A stretch of DNA of 15,676 nt from JAATGI01 sp036510675. GTDB lineage: Bacteria > Pseudomonadota > Alphaproteobacteria > ATCC43930 > CGMCC-115725. Location: the NCBI GenBank assembly GCA_036510675.1, contig DATCDN010000040.1:1-15676 (forward strand), in the 5' to 3' direction. Made by a program: the position numbers and the translations under genes. The notes beneath the pieces are model-generated. The model saw only the letters and a program-made list of their open reading frames with translations, was not told where the DNA came from and ran no database searches. Positions 7,201 to 14,377 of this stretch are shown here, piece after piece; the stretch's first letter is position 1, and each line of letters opens with the position of its first letter.

Positions 7201-8445
7201 GGCGGCGCGCGGGTGTTCGCCGGCGCCGAACTGGGCGGCAAGGTCATCGAGCGGCGGACGCGTCAGATGCCTGATGGCGGGCTGGTCCTGACCTATAGCG
7301 ATGTCACCGAACGCAAGCGCCGCGAGGATGTCATTGCCGAGAACAGCGCGCTGCTCGGCGCGACCCTCGACAATATGGATCAGGGCCTGATCGTCATCGA
7401 CGCCAAGCACCGCGCCAAATTGTGGAACAACCGGCTGCTCGAGATGTTCGAGCTGCCCCCCGATGTCATGCGGGTCGGCCGGCCGTTCGCCGAAATTCTG
7501 CGCTATTTCATCGAGAGCGCGGGCACGCCGCCGGACCAGCTCGACGCCCGCCTGGCGGAGCGGCTGGTGGAGCTGGAGGGCGAGCCGATGCCGCTGCTGG
7601 ACCGCTATCGCCCCGACGGCCGCGTCATCGAGCGCCGCCGCCGCGTCATGCCGCTCGGCGGCTCGGTCATCACCTATGGCGATGTCACCGCGCGCAAACG
7701 CGGCGAGGCGGCCTTGCAGCGCGCCAAGGAAGACGCCGAGATCGCCAGCCGCAGCAAGACCGAGTTCCTCGCCAATATGAGTCACGAGCTGCGCACGCCG
7801 CTGAACGCGATCATCGGCTTTTCCGACATTCTGGTGCGCCAGCTGTTCGGCCCGATCGGCCAGCCGCGCTATGCCGAATATGCCCGCGATATTCACGACA
7901 GCGGCCAGCATCTCCTGAGCCTGATCAACGACGTGCTGGATATCGCCAAGATCGAGGTCAACAAGGTGGAGCTGGCGAAAGAGCCGGTGGACGTGCCGGA
8001 GGTGATCGATTCCTGCCTGCGCCTGATGCGCGATCGCGCGATCGCCGCCGGCGTCACGATCGAGGTCGCGATGCCGGAACGGCTACCCGATCTCAACGCC
8101 GACGATCGCCGGCTGAAGCAAATCCTGCTCAACCTGGTGTCGAACGCGGTGAAATTCACGCCGTCCGGCGGCAAGGTCGTGATCCGGGTCGAAGCCGATG
8201 GCGCCGGCTTTCGCTTCGTCGTCGCGGATACCGGCATCGGCATCGCCAAGGCGGATATCGCGACCGCGCTGACGCCGTTCGGCCAGATCGACAGCTCGCT
8301 GTCGCGCCGTTATGAGGGCACCGGCCTCGGCTTGCCGCTGGCCCGCTCGATGACGGAACTCCATGGCGGCCGGCTCGAGATCGAAAGCGAGCCCGGCAGC
8401 GGCACCACCGTCACCGTCTCGCTACCCGCCTCGCGCACGCATTAG
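4300..8445 (+). CDS. Large cytosolic multi-PAS sensor histidine kinase (about nine PAS domains)
   Basis: The product is a 1381-residue kinase with no membrane segment. The order is: PAS-like (~14-120), PAS (~135-245, ADWLWETDADLR), a degenerate PAS_7-like unit (~261-368), then six tandem PAS_7 units starting near residues 386, 512, 639, 768, 895 and 1022. Each tandem unit opens with ATLxxMxQG, has a WN and ends in (T/S)YxD(I/V)T plus a short charged helix. The DHp domain has phosphoacceptor His1162 in MSHELRTPLN. The ATPase domain has N-box Asn1278/Asn1282, G1 VADTGIGI (Asp1310) and G2 GTGLGLPLA. There is no receiver, so a separate response regulator is needed. The ATG at 4300 has AAGGAG 7 nt upstream. 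In-frame ATGs at 4243 and 4108 lack this and the latter overlaps the HIT gene. The ligand of these PAS units is unknown. Confidence 0.93.
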   Translation: MGQVGVIPATADLVERVAASPVPLTLSVLFNSRGTILFQNAAAHSHFRAPPDAKRAINAFIRHFADRAEGRRIFARVAAGETVRVETLIHADTGTTMRALEISPASGPDGEAAAIMLIERGLASRAADHNADRIRAFAQAGADWLWETDADLRVTLVSDRADLTMTSRSGDFIGKTIYEPLPGIEDLDYDALRRAMEHRELIRDARYTRPGPEGGRRRHFSVSGGPIYAADGSFLGYRGMGRDRTRSVEAEEKAATAQARLIDAIESIPEAFILFDRDDRLVMCNSRFREDNEAVADWLRPGAPIGEIANACRRAGLIVPAIELVAAAATDNPDEAATERQSGDRWFQLAARRTAEGGLAVVQTDITALKRREAELAEKTALLRATLDNMHQGVLVNDADIRVVMWNDRFLEMNGMPLDAIRAGMNAIDLIRIGAANGEYGPGEVEAVTQRRIEEMRGAAAGKARVRPNGAVVEHHTGRMPDGMSIRTYTDITALKRREQEIEDQRRLLSATLAHMDQGILVLGADMRIKLWNHRVVELLGLPPEIVQVDLPLAEIVAFFRRRQGLPPDKVAETVAARIRDFGNDHIVTLPPANFGGRTIERRRSGLPDGGMVLTYTDLTEAKCHEREIAEKSALLTATLENMDQGIMVIDAARNIRMWNSRVIEQHALPQDFLKVGMPAAEVILQLARQGEYGAGDPSRVGAARLTELAAEQGFVFERRHLSGNIIERRRRRRPMPDGGTVLTYTDITDLSERERALEDQSTLLAATLDNMDQGMLVLDADLKVRTWNGRIVEVLNLPPDFVKPGLPMGDIVSFVSLRDGRAADGLREHVEARLGEFRAGGARIMRGIKFAGQVVERRSRPMPDGGLVVTFSDITELTLRERALEEKSAHLTATLASMDQGMLVFGADGRIQTWNQRAIELLNVAPDFLHVGMPADDFVRWLATRSGGSLETVGQNTAIALEEFRRGGARVFAGAELGGKVIERRTRQMPDGGLVLTYSDVTERKRREDVIAENSALLGATLDNMDQGLIVIDAKHRAKLWNNRLLEMFELPPDVMRVGRPFAEILRYFIESAGTPPDQLDARLAERLVELEGEPMPLLDRYRPDGRVIERRRRVMPLGGSVITYGDVTARKRGEAALQRAKEDAEIASRSKTEFLANMSHELRTPLNAIIGFSDILVRQLFGPIGQPRYAEYARDIHDSGQHLLSLINDVLDIAKIEVNKVELAKEPVDVPEVIDSCLRLMRDRAIAAGVTIEVAMPERLPDLNADDRRLKQILLNLVSNAVKFTPSGGKVVIRVEADGAGFRFVVADTGIGIAKADIATALTPFGQIDSSLSRRYEGTGLGLPLARSMTELHGGRLEIESEPGSGTTVTVSLPASRTH

Positions 8446-8464
8446 GGTTGGGGGCGGCGCGCCG

Positions 8465-9823
8465 TCACGTCCGGTCGTGCAGCCGGGTCACCGCCGCCTT
8501 GAGCTGATTGTCCTTGTCGGTGGCGATCAGCTTGGTATCGATCGCGATGTCCTCGCTGGCTTCCGACGGCTTGGCGAGACCCGTCTTGACGTCGGTGTCG
8601 TTCTTGAGGGCGCCCGGCAGATTGACCTCATGCACGATCTCGCCGTGAATGTCGGCGGCTTCCTTGTTCGGCAGCACCACCAGGTCGGGCACGATGCCGT
8701 CGCCCTGGATCGACCGGCCCGAGGGCGTGTAGTAGCGCGCGGTGGTGAGCCGCAGCGCGCCCGATCCCTCGAGCGGGATGATGGTCTGGACCGACCCCTT
8801 GCCGAAGCTGCGCGTGCCGAGGAGCGTCGCGCGCTTGCGGTCCTGCAGCGCGCCGGCCACGATCTCCGACGCCGAGGCGGAGGCGCCGTTGATCAGCACG
8901 ATCACCGGGACGCCCTTCAGCTTGTCGCCGTCGGGCGGCGCGCGATAGCTTTCATCATCGTCCTGATGGCGACCGCGTGTCGTCACCACCAGTCCATCAT
9001 TGAGGAAATCGCCCGCGACGCGCACGGCGGTATCGAGCAGCCCGCCCGGGTCGTTTCTCAGGTCGAGCACGAACCCCGCCAGCGGCGGGCCGCCGGCCTG
9101 GCGGCGAAGCTGGTCGAGCGCGGCCAGAAACTCGCTATCGGTATGCTCGCCGAAGCTGGCGATGCGGACATAGCCGATGCGGCCCGGCTCGAGCTTCGAT
9201 TTCACCGACGCGACGCGGATGACGGCGCGCGTCAGCGTCACGTCGAACGGACGCGTGTTGCGCCGCTCGATGGTGATCCGCACCGCGCTGCCGGCGGGGC
9301 CGCGCAATTTATCGACGGCGTCGCGCAGCGTCATGCCGTCGGTCGGCTGGCCGCCGATGCGGGCGATGATGTCGCCGGCGCGCAAGCCCGCGTTGGCGGC
9401 CGGCGTATCGTCGATCGGCGAGATGACGCGAAGCTGGCTGTCCTCGCGGTTGATCTCGATGCCGATGCCGGCGAACTCGCCTTCGCTGTCGGAAATCAGC
9501 TCCTGGTATTCGGATTCGTCGAGATAGTCGGAATGGGGATCGAGCCCGGCCAGCATGCCCTTCAGCCCGTCTACCACCAGCTTGTTGGGCTTCACCGGCA
9601 CGACATAATCGGCCTCGACCCGGTCCATCACCCGCTTCACCAGGGCGAGATCGGGCGCGGTCGCGGCGGACTTGCGCCCGGCGGACATGTCGGCCGGAGT
9701 GCAGGCGGTGAGGGCGAGGAACAGCGAAGCCGCGAGCGCGGGCAGGGCACGAAATGGCCGACGCGGCCCGGCCTTCATGCTTGATTGGGCATCGGATTTC
9801 GATCGAGATTTCGACAGGAACAT
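8465..9823 (-). CDS. S41-family carboxy-terminal processing protease (CtpA/Prc type), lipoprotein
   Basis: This is a periplasmic serine protease that cleaves exposed C-termini of envelope proteins. The 452-residue product has a signal peptide ending in a lipobox LTAC (Cys41), so it is probably lipid-anchored. A PDZ domain follows (~residues 112-190, with GIGIEIN and AGLRAGDIIARIGG), then the S41 domain. By spacing against E. coli Prc the catalytic residues are Ser317 in ASASASE, Asp328 in LQD and Lys342 in SFGKGSVQ. The closing YYTPSGRSIQGDGIVPD is characteristic. The start is uncertain. ATG at 9823 gives a long n-region, and ATG at 9778 (Met16) gives a more usual signal peptide. Neither has a strong ribosome site. 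The gene is convergent with the PAS kinase, with only 19 nt between stops. Confidence 0.93.
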   Translation of the reverse strand: MFLSKSRSKSDAQSSMKAGPRRPFRALPALAASLFLALTACTPADMSAGRKSAATAPDLALVKRVMDRVEADYVVPVKPNKLVVDGLKGMLAGLDPHSDYLDESEYQELISDSEGEFAGIGIEINREDSQLRVISPIDDTPAANAGLRAGDIIARIGGQPTDGMTLRDAVDKLRGPAGSAVRITIERRNTRPFDVTLTRAVIRVASVKSKLEPGRIGYVRIASFGEHTDSEFLAALDQLRRQAGGPPLAGFVLDLRNDPGGLLDTAVRVAGDFLNDGLVVTTRGRHQDDDESYRAPPDGDKLKGVPVIVLINGASASASEIVAGALQDRKRATLLGTRSFGKGSVQTIIPLEGSGALRLTTARYYTPSGRSIQGDGIVPDLVVLPNKEAADIHGEIVHEVNLPGALKNDTDVKTGLAKPSEASEDIAIDTKLIATDKDNQLKAAVTRLHDRT

Positions 9824-9980
9824 CAGGGCACCGCGCTATTTTGCGTATCGATACCACGGAAGCGCGGCGATCCGCATCACGAAGCATAGGAGCAGAAACG
9901 CCGCCCTCGCAACAAGGCGTGATTGTCGCACCCGCCGCGCGGGGCGTCGGGCGGCGACGCTGTCCCCGTGGGTGTGGCGC

Positions 9981-10418
9981 TCAGCCGGCGGGGTGCTGGT
10001 TGATCAGCAGCCAGTACATGCCGATCTGGTTGACGGCGCGATTGAACTGCTCGAAATCCACCGGCTTCACGATGTAGGAATTGGCGCCGAGCTTATAGGT
10101 CTCGTGCAGGTCGCGGTCCTCGCGCGACGAGGTCAGCACCACCACCGGAATGCTCTGGGTGCGCGGGTCGCTTTTGACCCGCTCCAGCACCTCGGCGCCG
10201 TTGACCTTGGGCAGCTTCAGATCGAGCAGCATCACCACCGGCGCCGCTTCCATGTTGGGCCGGCCATCGGGGCCATTGCCGAAGAGATAGTCGAGCGCCT
10301 CGGCGCCGTCGCGCAGCACCCGGATCGGGTTGGTGAAGTTGCTTTTGCGCAGCGCCCGCACCGTCAGCTCGACATCGTCGGGATTGTCCTCGACCAGCAT
10401 GATCTCGACGGCTTTCAT
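9981..10418 (-). CDS. Rcp1-like single-domain response regulator
   Basis: The 145-residue product is a lone receiver domain with no output domain. It resembles the Rcp1 family that partners phytochrome-type kinases, as shown by EDNPDDVELT near the start, RDGAEALDYLFG, LLDLKLPKVNG, DPRTQSIPVVVLTSS and GANSYIVKPVDF. The phosphoacceptor is Asp66, acidic residues are Glu10 and Asp11, and the switch residues are Thr96 and Lys118. The ATG at 10418 overlaps the stop of the upstream kinase (ATGA) and has TTGGGGGAG about 8-9 nt before it. A longer frame to 10481 lies inside the kinase gene and is rejected. It is likely the phosphate sink or output of the two kinases encoded before it. The downstream target is unknown. 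Confidence 0.93.
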   Translation of the reverse strand: MKAVEIMLVEDNPDDVELTVRALRKSNFTNPIRVLRDGAEALDYLFGNGPDGRPNMEAAPVVMLLDLKLPKVNGAEVLERVKSDPRTQSIPVVVLTSSREDRDLHETYKLGANSYIVKPVDFEQFNRAVNQIGMYWLLINQHPAG

Positions 10419-11263
10419 GGCGCGGGCTCCCCCAAGGTGAAGCAGAAGGTGGCGCCGGCATTGGGCTGGGCGGTGGCCCAAATCTCGCCGCCGTGGCGAT
10501 GGACGATACGCTGGGCGGTGGCGAGGCCGATGCCGGTGCCGTCATAATCCTCGGCGCGGTGCAGGCGCTGAAACACCCCGAAGAGCTTGCCGGCATACGC
10601 CATGTCGAAGCCGGCGCCGTTGTCGGCGACGAAATACACGGTGAGGCCGTTCTCGATCCGGCTGCCGATCTCGATCCGCGCCGCCGGCGTCTCGCGGGTG
10701 AATTTCACCGAATTGTCGATCAGCGCGGCATAAAGCCGGGTCAGCAGGCCGGGGTCGGCGACGCACGCCGGCAGCGCGCCGATGGTGATGGCGAGGTCGC
10801 GGCCGGCGCGCGCGGCGGCGCCGTCGTCGAGCAGGCGGCGCACGATCGCGGCGGGATCGGCGGCGCGGGTGGCCAACGGCTGGCGCGACAGGCGCGAATA
10901 GGCCAGCAGCCCGTCCATCAGCACGCCCATGCGCACCGCGTTCCGCCGCACGGTGCCGAGCAGCCGCGCCGCCTCCGGCTCCAGCCCGTGGGGAAAATCC
11001 TCGATCAGGGCGCGCGAGAACCCGTCGATGGCGCGCAGCGGCGCGCGCAGATCATGCGCCACGGTATAGGCGAAGGCATCGAGCTCGGCATGGGCGGCGC
11101 CGATATCCTTGGCGGCCTGGTCGAGGCGGCGATGAAGATCGTCGTGCATCGCGGCGGCGTGGCGGCGGTCGCGGCGCCGCGCGGCAATCGCCCAGCCGAG
11201 GCTGGTGGCGGCGATGAGCGCGGCGGCCGAGGCGGCGGCGAGGCTGGGCGACAGCGCGCTCAA
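10415..11263 (-). CDS. Membrane-anchored histidine kinase without sensor domain (phytochrome-kinase class)
   Basis: The 282-residue product has one hydrophobic segment (~residues 5-27) followed by RRRDRR, then a short helix leading straight into the kinase core. The phosphoacceptor is His70 in AYTVAHDLRAPLRAIDGFS, the DHp type found in phytochrome-like kinases. The ATPase domain shows DNSVKFT (N-box), VADNGAGFDM (G1) and GTGIGLATAQ (G2), and ends with GATFCFTLG. There is no periplasmic loop and no PAS, GAF or HAMP domain, so it cannot sense by a known module. It probably takes its signal from the co-encoded hybrid kinase or from the membrane. Start and stop overlap its neighbours by ATGA on both sides (11260-11263 and 10415-10418). 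Confidence 0.92.
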   Translation of the reverse strand: MSALSPSLAAASAAALIAATSLGWAIAARRRDRRHAAAMHDDLHRRLDQAAKDIGAAHAELDAFAYTVAHDLRAPLRAIDGFSRALIEDFPHGLEPEAARLLGTVRRNAVRMGVLMDGLLAYSRLSRQPLATRAADPAAIVRRLLDDGAAARAGRDLAITIGALPACVADPGLLTRLYAALIDNSVKFTRETPAARIEIGSRIENGLTVYFVADNGAGFDMAYAGKLFGVFQRLHRAEDYDGTGIGLATAQRIVHRHGGEIWATAQPNAGATFCFTLGEPAP

Positions 11264-13170
11264 TCGCCCAGCGCCCGGGTGATGTTGGTGGCGAGTTCGG
11301 CCGGATCATAGGGTTTCTGCAGCACCCTGATGTCGGGGTCGAGCGTGGCACGGCGCAACACATCCTTGGCCGGGAAGCCCGAGGTCAGCAAAATCTTCAG
11401 GCGCGGGCGCTGCCGGCGGGCCGCGGCCGCCAGCTCGTACCCCGTCATGCCGTTGGGCATCGCGACATCGCTGAACAGCAATTCGATCTCCGGCGCCACC
11501 GCCAGCGCCGCCAGCGCCTCGGCGCCATCGGCGGCCTCGATGACGCGATGGCCGAGGCTGCGCGCCACCGCCACCAGAAAGCCGCGCACCGCGCGATCGT
11601 CATCGACCACCAGCACTGTCGTCGGGCGTGCCGCCAGTTGCACCGGCAGGTGTTCGGCCGCCGGCTCGTCGAGCTTGGCGGCGAGCGCGCTGGGCAGGCA
11701 CAGGTTGATGGTGGTGCCGCGCCCCGGCTTGCTGTCGATCGCGATCTGGCCGCCGGACTGGCGCACGAAGCCATAGACCATGCTGAGGCCGAGGCCGGTG
11801 CCCTTGCCGACCTCCTTCGTCGTGAAGAACGGCTCGATGGCGCGGGCCGAGACCTCGGCCGGCATGCCGGTGCCGGTATCGGCAACCGCCAGTCGCACGA
11901 AGGCGCCGGCATAGGCCTCGATCGGCGATTTCACCCGCTCGGCGATGATGGTGATGGTGCCGCCATCGGGCATGGCGTCGCGTGAATTGATGACCAGATT
12001 CAGCACCACGGTCGATAATTGGCTGGGGTCGATCCGCACCGCCGGCAGATCGGGCTCGACGGCGAAGTCGAGCGCGATGCCGGGGCCGAGCGGCTGGCGC
12101 AGCAAGGCCGCGGCCTCGCGCAGATATTTGCCGAGATCGATTTCGCGCACCTGCAGGGGCTGCTGGCGGGCGAAGGCCAGGAGGCGCTTCGTCAGCTCGG
12201 CGCCGCTGCGCCCGGCGGTGTGGATGCTGTCGACCAGTTCGGTCAGGTCGGGATCATCGGTCAGCGATTCCTGCAACAGGCCGCTATTGCCGAGGATCAC
12301 CGTCAGCAGATTGTTGAAATCATGGGCGATGCCGCCGGTCAGCTGGCCGATCGCCTCCATCTTCAGCGCCTGGTGAAGCTGCGCCTCGGTCTCCTTGCGC
12401 TGGCCGATATCGACGACGATGCCGGCCAGCACCGGCGGCCGGTCTTCGGGCTTGAAGCGGCGGGCGCGCGCCCAAATCCAATGGGCGCTGCCATCGGGCC
12501 AGATCACGCGAACCTCAAGGTCGAGCTCGGCGCCGAGATCGAGGGCGCGGCGCATCGCCTCGGTGAAGCGCGGGCGGTCGTCGGGCGCGATCTGCGCCAT
12601 GGCGTCGTCATAGCTCCAGCTTGATGGCGCGGCCGTGTGCCCGAACAGGCGGAAGAAGCGGATGGAGGGGCGGAAGGCGTTGCTGGCGAGGTCGATCTCC
12701 CATTCGCCGATATGGGCGGATTCGAGCGCGAATTCGCGCATCTGTTCCAATTCGCGGATGGCGGCCTCGGCGCTGCGCGTCTGGCGGCGCGCTTCGGCCT
12801 GTTCCAGCTCGCGCGCGATCGCCGGGACCAGCCGCGCGACATTGCCCTTCATCACATAATCCTTGGCGCCGGCGCGCATCGCGGCCACCGCCTCCTCCTC
12901 GCCGATGCCGCCGGAAAAGATGATGAAGGGCAGGTCGAGCTGATGCTGGCGCAGGACTTCAAGCGCGCTGAACGAGGTCATGCCCGGCATCGAATGATCG
13001 GATACGACGAGGTCCCATTCGCGCTTTTCCAGCGCCGAGGACATGCCGGCCAGCGTCTCGACCCGCTGCATGGTGACGTCGTAGCCGGCGCGCCGCAGCT
13101 CAAGATTGAGCAATTCCGCGTCGTCGGGCGCATCCTCGATGACGAGAAGACGTAGAGGGACCGCATTCAT
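11260..13170 (-). CDS. Hybrid histidine kinase, REC-PAS-HisKA-HATPase-REC
   Basis: The 636-residue soluble product starts with a receiver (~6-120) with Asp58 in VVSDHSMPGM and Lys108 in VMKG. It continues with a PAS/PAC (~146-262, GEWEID and WIWARARRF). The kinase core has phosphoacceptor His283 in TGGIAHDFNNLLT, N-box LNLVINSRDAM, G1 VADTGTGMP and G2 KGTGLGLSMVYGF. It ends with a second receiver (~517-634) with Asp568 in FSDVAMPNGMTG and Lys619 in LQKPYD. The FNNLL H-box and the C-terminal receiver are typical of hybrid kinases that pass phosphate within the protein. The N-terminal receiver suggests that another kinase controls it. The ATG at 13170 has GGGAGGT about 9 nt upstream. An ATG at 13188 lacks such a site. 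It is the first gene of a three-gene operon. Confidence 0.93.
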   Translation of the reverse strand: MNAVPLRLLVIEDAPDDAELLNLELRRAGYDVTMQRVETLAGMSSALEKREWDLVVSDHSMPGMTSFSALEVLRQHQLDLPFIIFSGGIGEEEAVAAMRAGAKDYVMKGNVARLVPAIARELEQAEARRQTRSAEAAIRELEQMREFALESAHIGEWEIDLASNAFRPSIRFFRLFGHTAAPSSWSYDDAMAQIAPDDRPRFTEAMRRALDLGAELDLEVRVIWPDGSAHWIWARARRFKPEDRPPVLAGIVVDIGQRKETEAQLHQALKMEAIGQLTGGIAHDFNNLLTVILGNSGLLQESLTDDPDLTELVDSIHTAGRSGAELTKRLLAFARQQPLQVREIDLGKYLREAAALLRQPLGPGIALDFAVEPDLPAVRIDPSQLSTVVLNLVINSRDAMPDGGTITIIAERVKSPIEAYAGAFVRLAVADTGTGMPAEVSARAIEPFFTTKEVGKGTGLGLSMVYGFVRQSGGQIAIDSKPGRGTTINLCLPSALAAKLDEPAAEHLPVQLAARPTTVLVVDDDRAVRGFLVAVARSLGHRVIEAADGAEALAALAVAPEIELLFSDVAMPNGMTGYELAAAARRQRPRLKILLTSGFPAKDVLRRATLDPDIRVLQKPYDPAELATNITRALGD

Positions 13171-13423
13171 TCGACACCGACCTCCCATTAGGGTGGGCGG
13201 ACCGCCCGCGGGTGTCTCCCGCCGGCTCGGCCGCGTTATGGGCGCCGCCTTCCGTTTGCCGCGCCAATCAATCGCGGTAATACTACCTTTGCAAGAATTA
13301 ATAAGTTAATAAAGCAACCTTAGATGTATAATAACCACCTACCTGTGCAACTTCATCCCTCCCCTTAAGCATCGTTAGCGGCGGCTGATGATGCAGTGCA
13401 CAAAAGGAAGGCTTGACCCCGCC
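13171..13423. promoter_or_regulatory. Divergent AT-rich promoter region between the kinase operon and panB
   Basis: This ~250-nt gap drops to AT-rich sequence from about 13262 to 13340. A perfect TATAAT lies at 13327-13332, oriented towards panB, but its -35 is weak (TTAATA or similar at 13306). Towards the kinase operon, the minus strand has TTAACT, 18 nt, then TAGTAT (+ strand 13280-13285). Two direct copies of TTAATAA (13298-13304 and 13306-13312) sit between the two start regions and could bind a regulator. These assignments come from reading motifs only. Confidence 0.4.
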
Positions 13424-14320
13424 ATGGGCGAGGCGCAGCCTCGCGGCCTCGCATTGCCGGAGTCAGCGCCCCCCGTGGATACGAATTCGGTTTCCACACC
13501 CACGCCCAAGCCGCGCGTCAGTCCCGTCGAATTGCGTCTACGCAAGGCCGGTATCCCGATCGTCTGCCTGACCGCCTATTCGGCGCAGATGGCGCGCACC
13601 ATCGACGCGGCGGTCGATCTGATCCTGGTGGGCGATTCCCTCGGCATGGTGCTGTACGGGTTCGAGACCACGGTTCCCGTCACCCTGGAGATGATGATCC
13701 GGCACGGCGCCGCGGTCGCGCGCGGGGCGCGGCATGCCTGCGTCATTCTCGATCTGCCGTTCGGCACCTATCAGGAAAGCCCGGTGCAGGCCTATCGCAA
13801 CGCCGCGCGCGCCATTGCGGAGAGTGCAGTCGCCGGGGTCAAGATCGAGGGCGGCGAGATCATGGCGCAGACCATCCGCTTTCTGGTGGAGCGAGGGATT
13901 CCGGTGCTGGGCCATATCGGTCTCCAGCCACAGACCGCCAATACCGTCACCACCGGCGGCTTTCGCGCGCAGGGCCGCAGCGAGGAAGACCAGGCGCGGA
14001 TTCTCGCCGACGCGCGCGCGGTCGCGGCCGCCGGCGCATTCGCCGTGGTGATCGAGGGCGTGACCGAGACATTGGCCCGCACCGTGACCGAGGCGATCGA
14101 GATTCCGACCATCGGCATCGGCGCCTCGGCGCATTGCGATGGGCAGATTCTGGTGACCGACGATGCGATCGGCCTCTTCACCGAATTCAAGCCGCGCTTC
14201 GTCAAGCGCTATGCCGAGTTGGCGCCGCAGATCGCGGCGGCGGCGGCGGAATATGCCGAGGATGTCCGCGCCCGCCGCTTCCCCGGCCCCGAACACACCT
14301 ACGGCGCGACCAAGAAATAA
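13424..14320 (+). CDS. panB: 3-methyl-2-oxobutanoate hydroxymethyltransferase PanB
   Basis: PanB adds a hydroxymethyl group from 5,10-methylene-THF to alpha-ketoisovalerate, giving ketopantoate, the first committed step to pantothenate and CoA. Family motifs run in order: CLTAYSAQMA, LVGDSLGM with the first Mg-binding Asp, ILDLPFGTY with the second, VKIEGG with the metal-binding Glu, GHIGLQPQ, VIEGVTE with the general-base Glu, IGIGASAHCDGQ and FKPRFVKRY. From 13424 it is 298 residues, longer than the usual ~264-280 because of a low-complexity N-terminus. The start is uncertain. ATG 13424 has AAGGAAGG ending 12 nt upstream, ATG 13388 has only a weak GGCGG, and GTG 13475 would give the most usual length. 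panC is not adjacent. Confidence 0.95.
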   Translation: MGEAQPRGLALPESAPPVDTNSVSTPTPKPRVSPVELRLRKAGIPIVCLTAYSAQMARTIDAAVDLILVGDSLGMVLYGFETTVPVTLEMMIRHGAAVARGARHACVILDLPFGTYQESPVQAYRNAARAIAESAVAGVKIEGGEIMAQTIRFLVERGIPVLGHIGLQPQTANTVTTGGFRAQGRSEEDQARILADARAVAAAGAFAVVIEGVTETLARTVTEAIEIPTIGIGASAHCDGQILVTDDAIGLFTEFKPRFVKRYAELAPQIAAAAAEYAEDVRARRFPGPEHTYGATKK

Positions 14321-14348
14321 AAAACCCCCACCCGAGCGGGTGGGGGTT
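14316..14348. terminator. Strong hairpin terminator shared by convergent panB and hsp20
   Basis: CCCCCACCC (14325-14333) pairs with GGGTGGGGG (14338-14346) around a GAGC loop. On the minus strand the stem is followed by TTTTTTATTT, a textbook intrinsic terminator for the heat shock gene, whose stop lies 29 nt before the stem. On the + strand only TT follows the stem, so termination of panB would be weaker, although the stem begins 4 nt after the panB stop. Confidence 0.85.
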
Positions 14349-14377
14349 CGCGCAATCAGGTACGAACGAAGCGGTGG

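Noticed and set aside
5455..7700. Regularly spaced repeats that could suggest a CRISPR or satellite array
   Set aside because: The period is ~381 nt, the units are coding PAS domains in one frame, and there are no short exact repeats with unique spacers.
6550..7911. Minus-strand open frame of ~450 codons with repetitive protein
   Set aside because: Again the antisense of the PAS tandem array. The composition (His, Ala, Gly, Asp-rich) is typical of GC-rich shadows.
8363..9784. Plus-strand open frame of ~470 codons opposite the S41 protease
   Set aside because: The protease on the minus strand has a signal peptide, a PDZ domain and the complete catalytic residues. The plus-strand frame has no recognisable domain.
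10493..11311. Plus-strand open frame opposite the short histidine kinase
   Set aside because: The minus strand carries all kinase boxes. The plus frame is a shadow.
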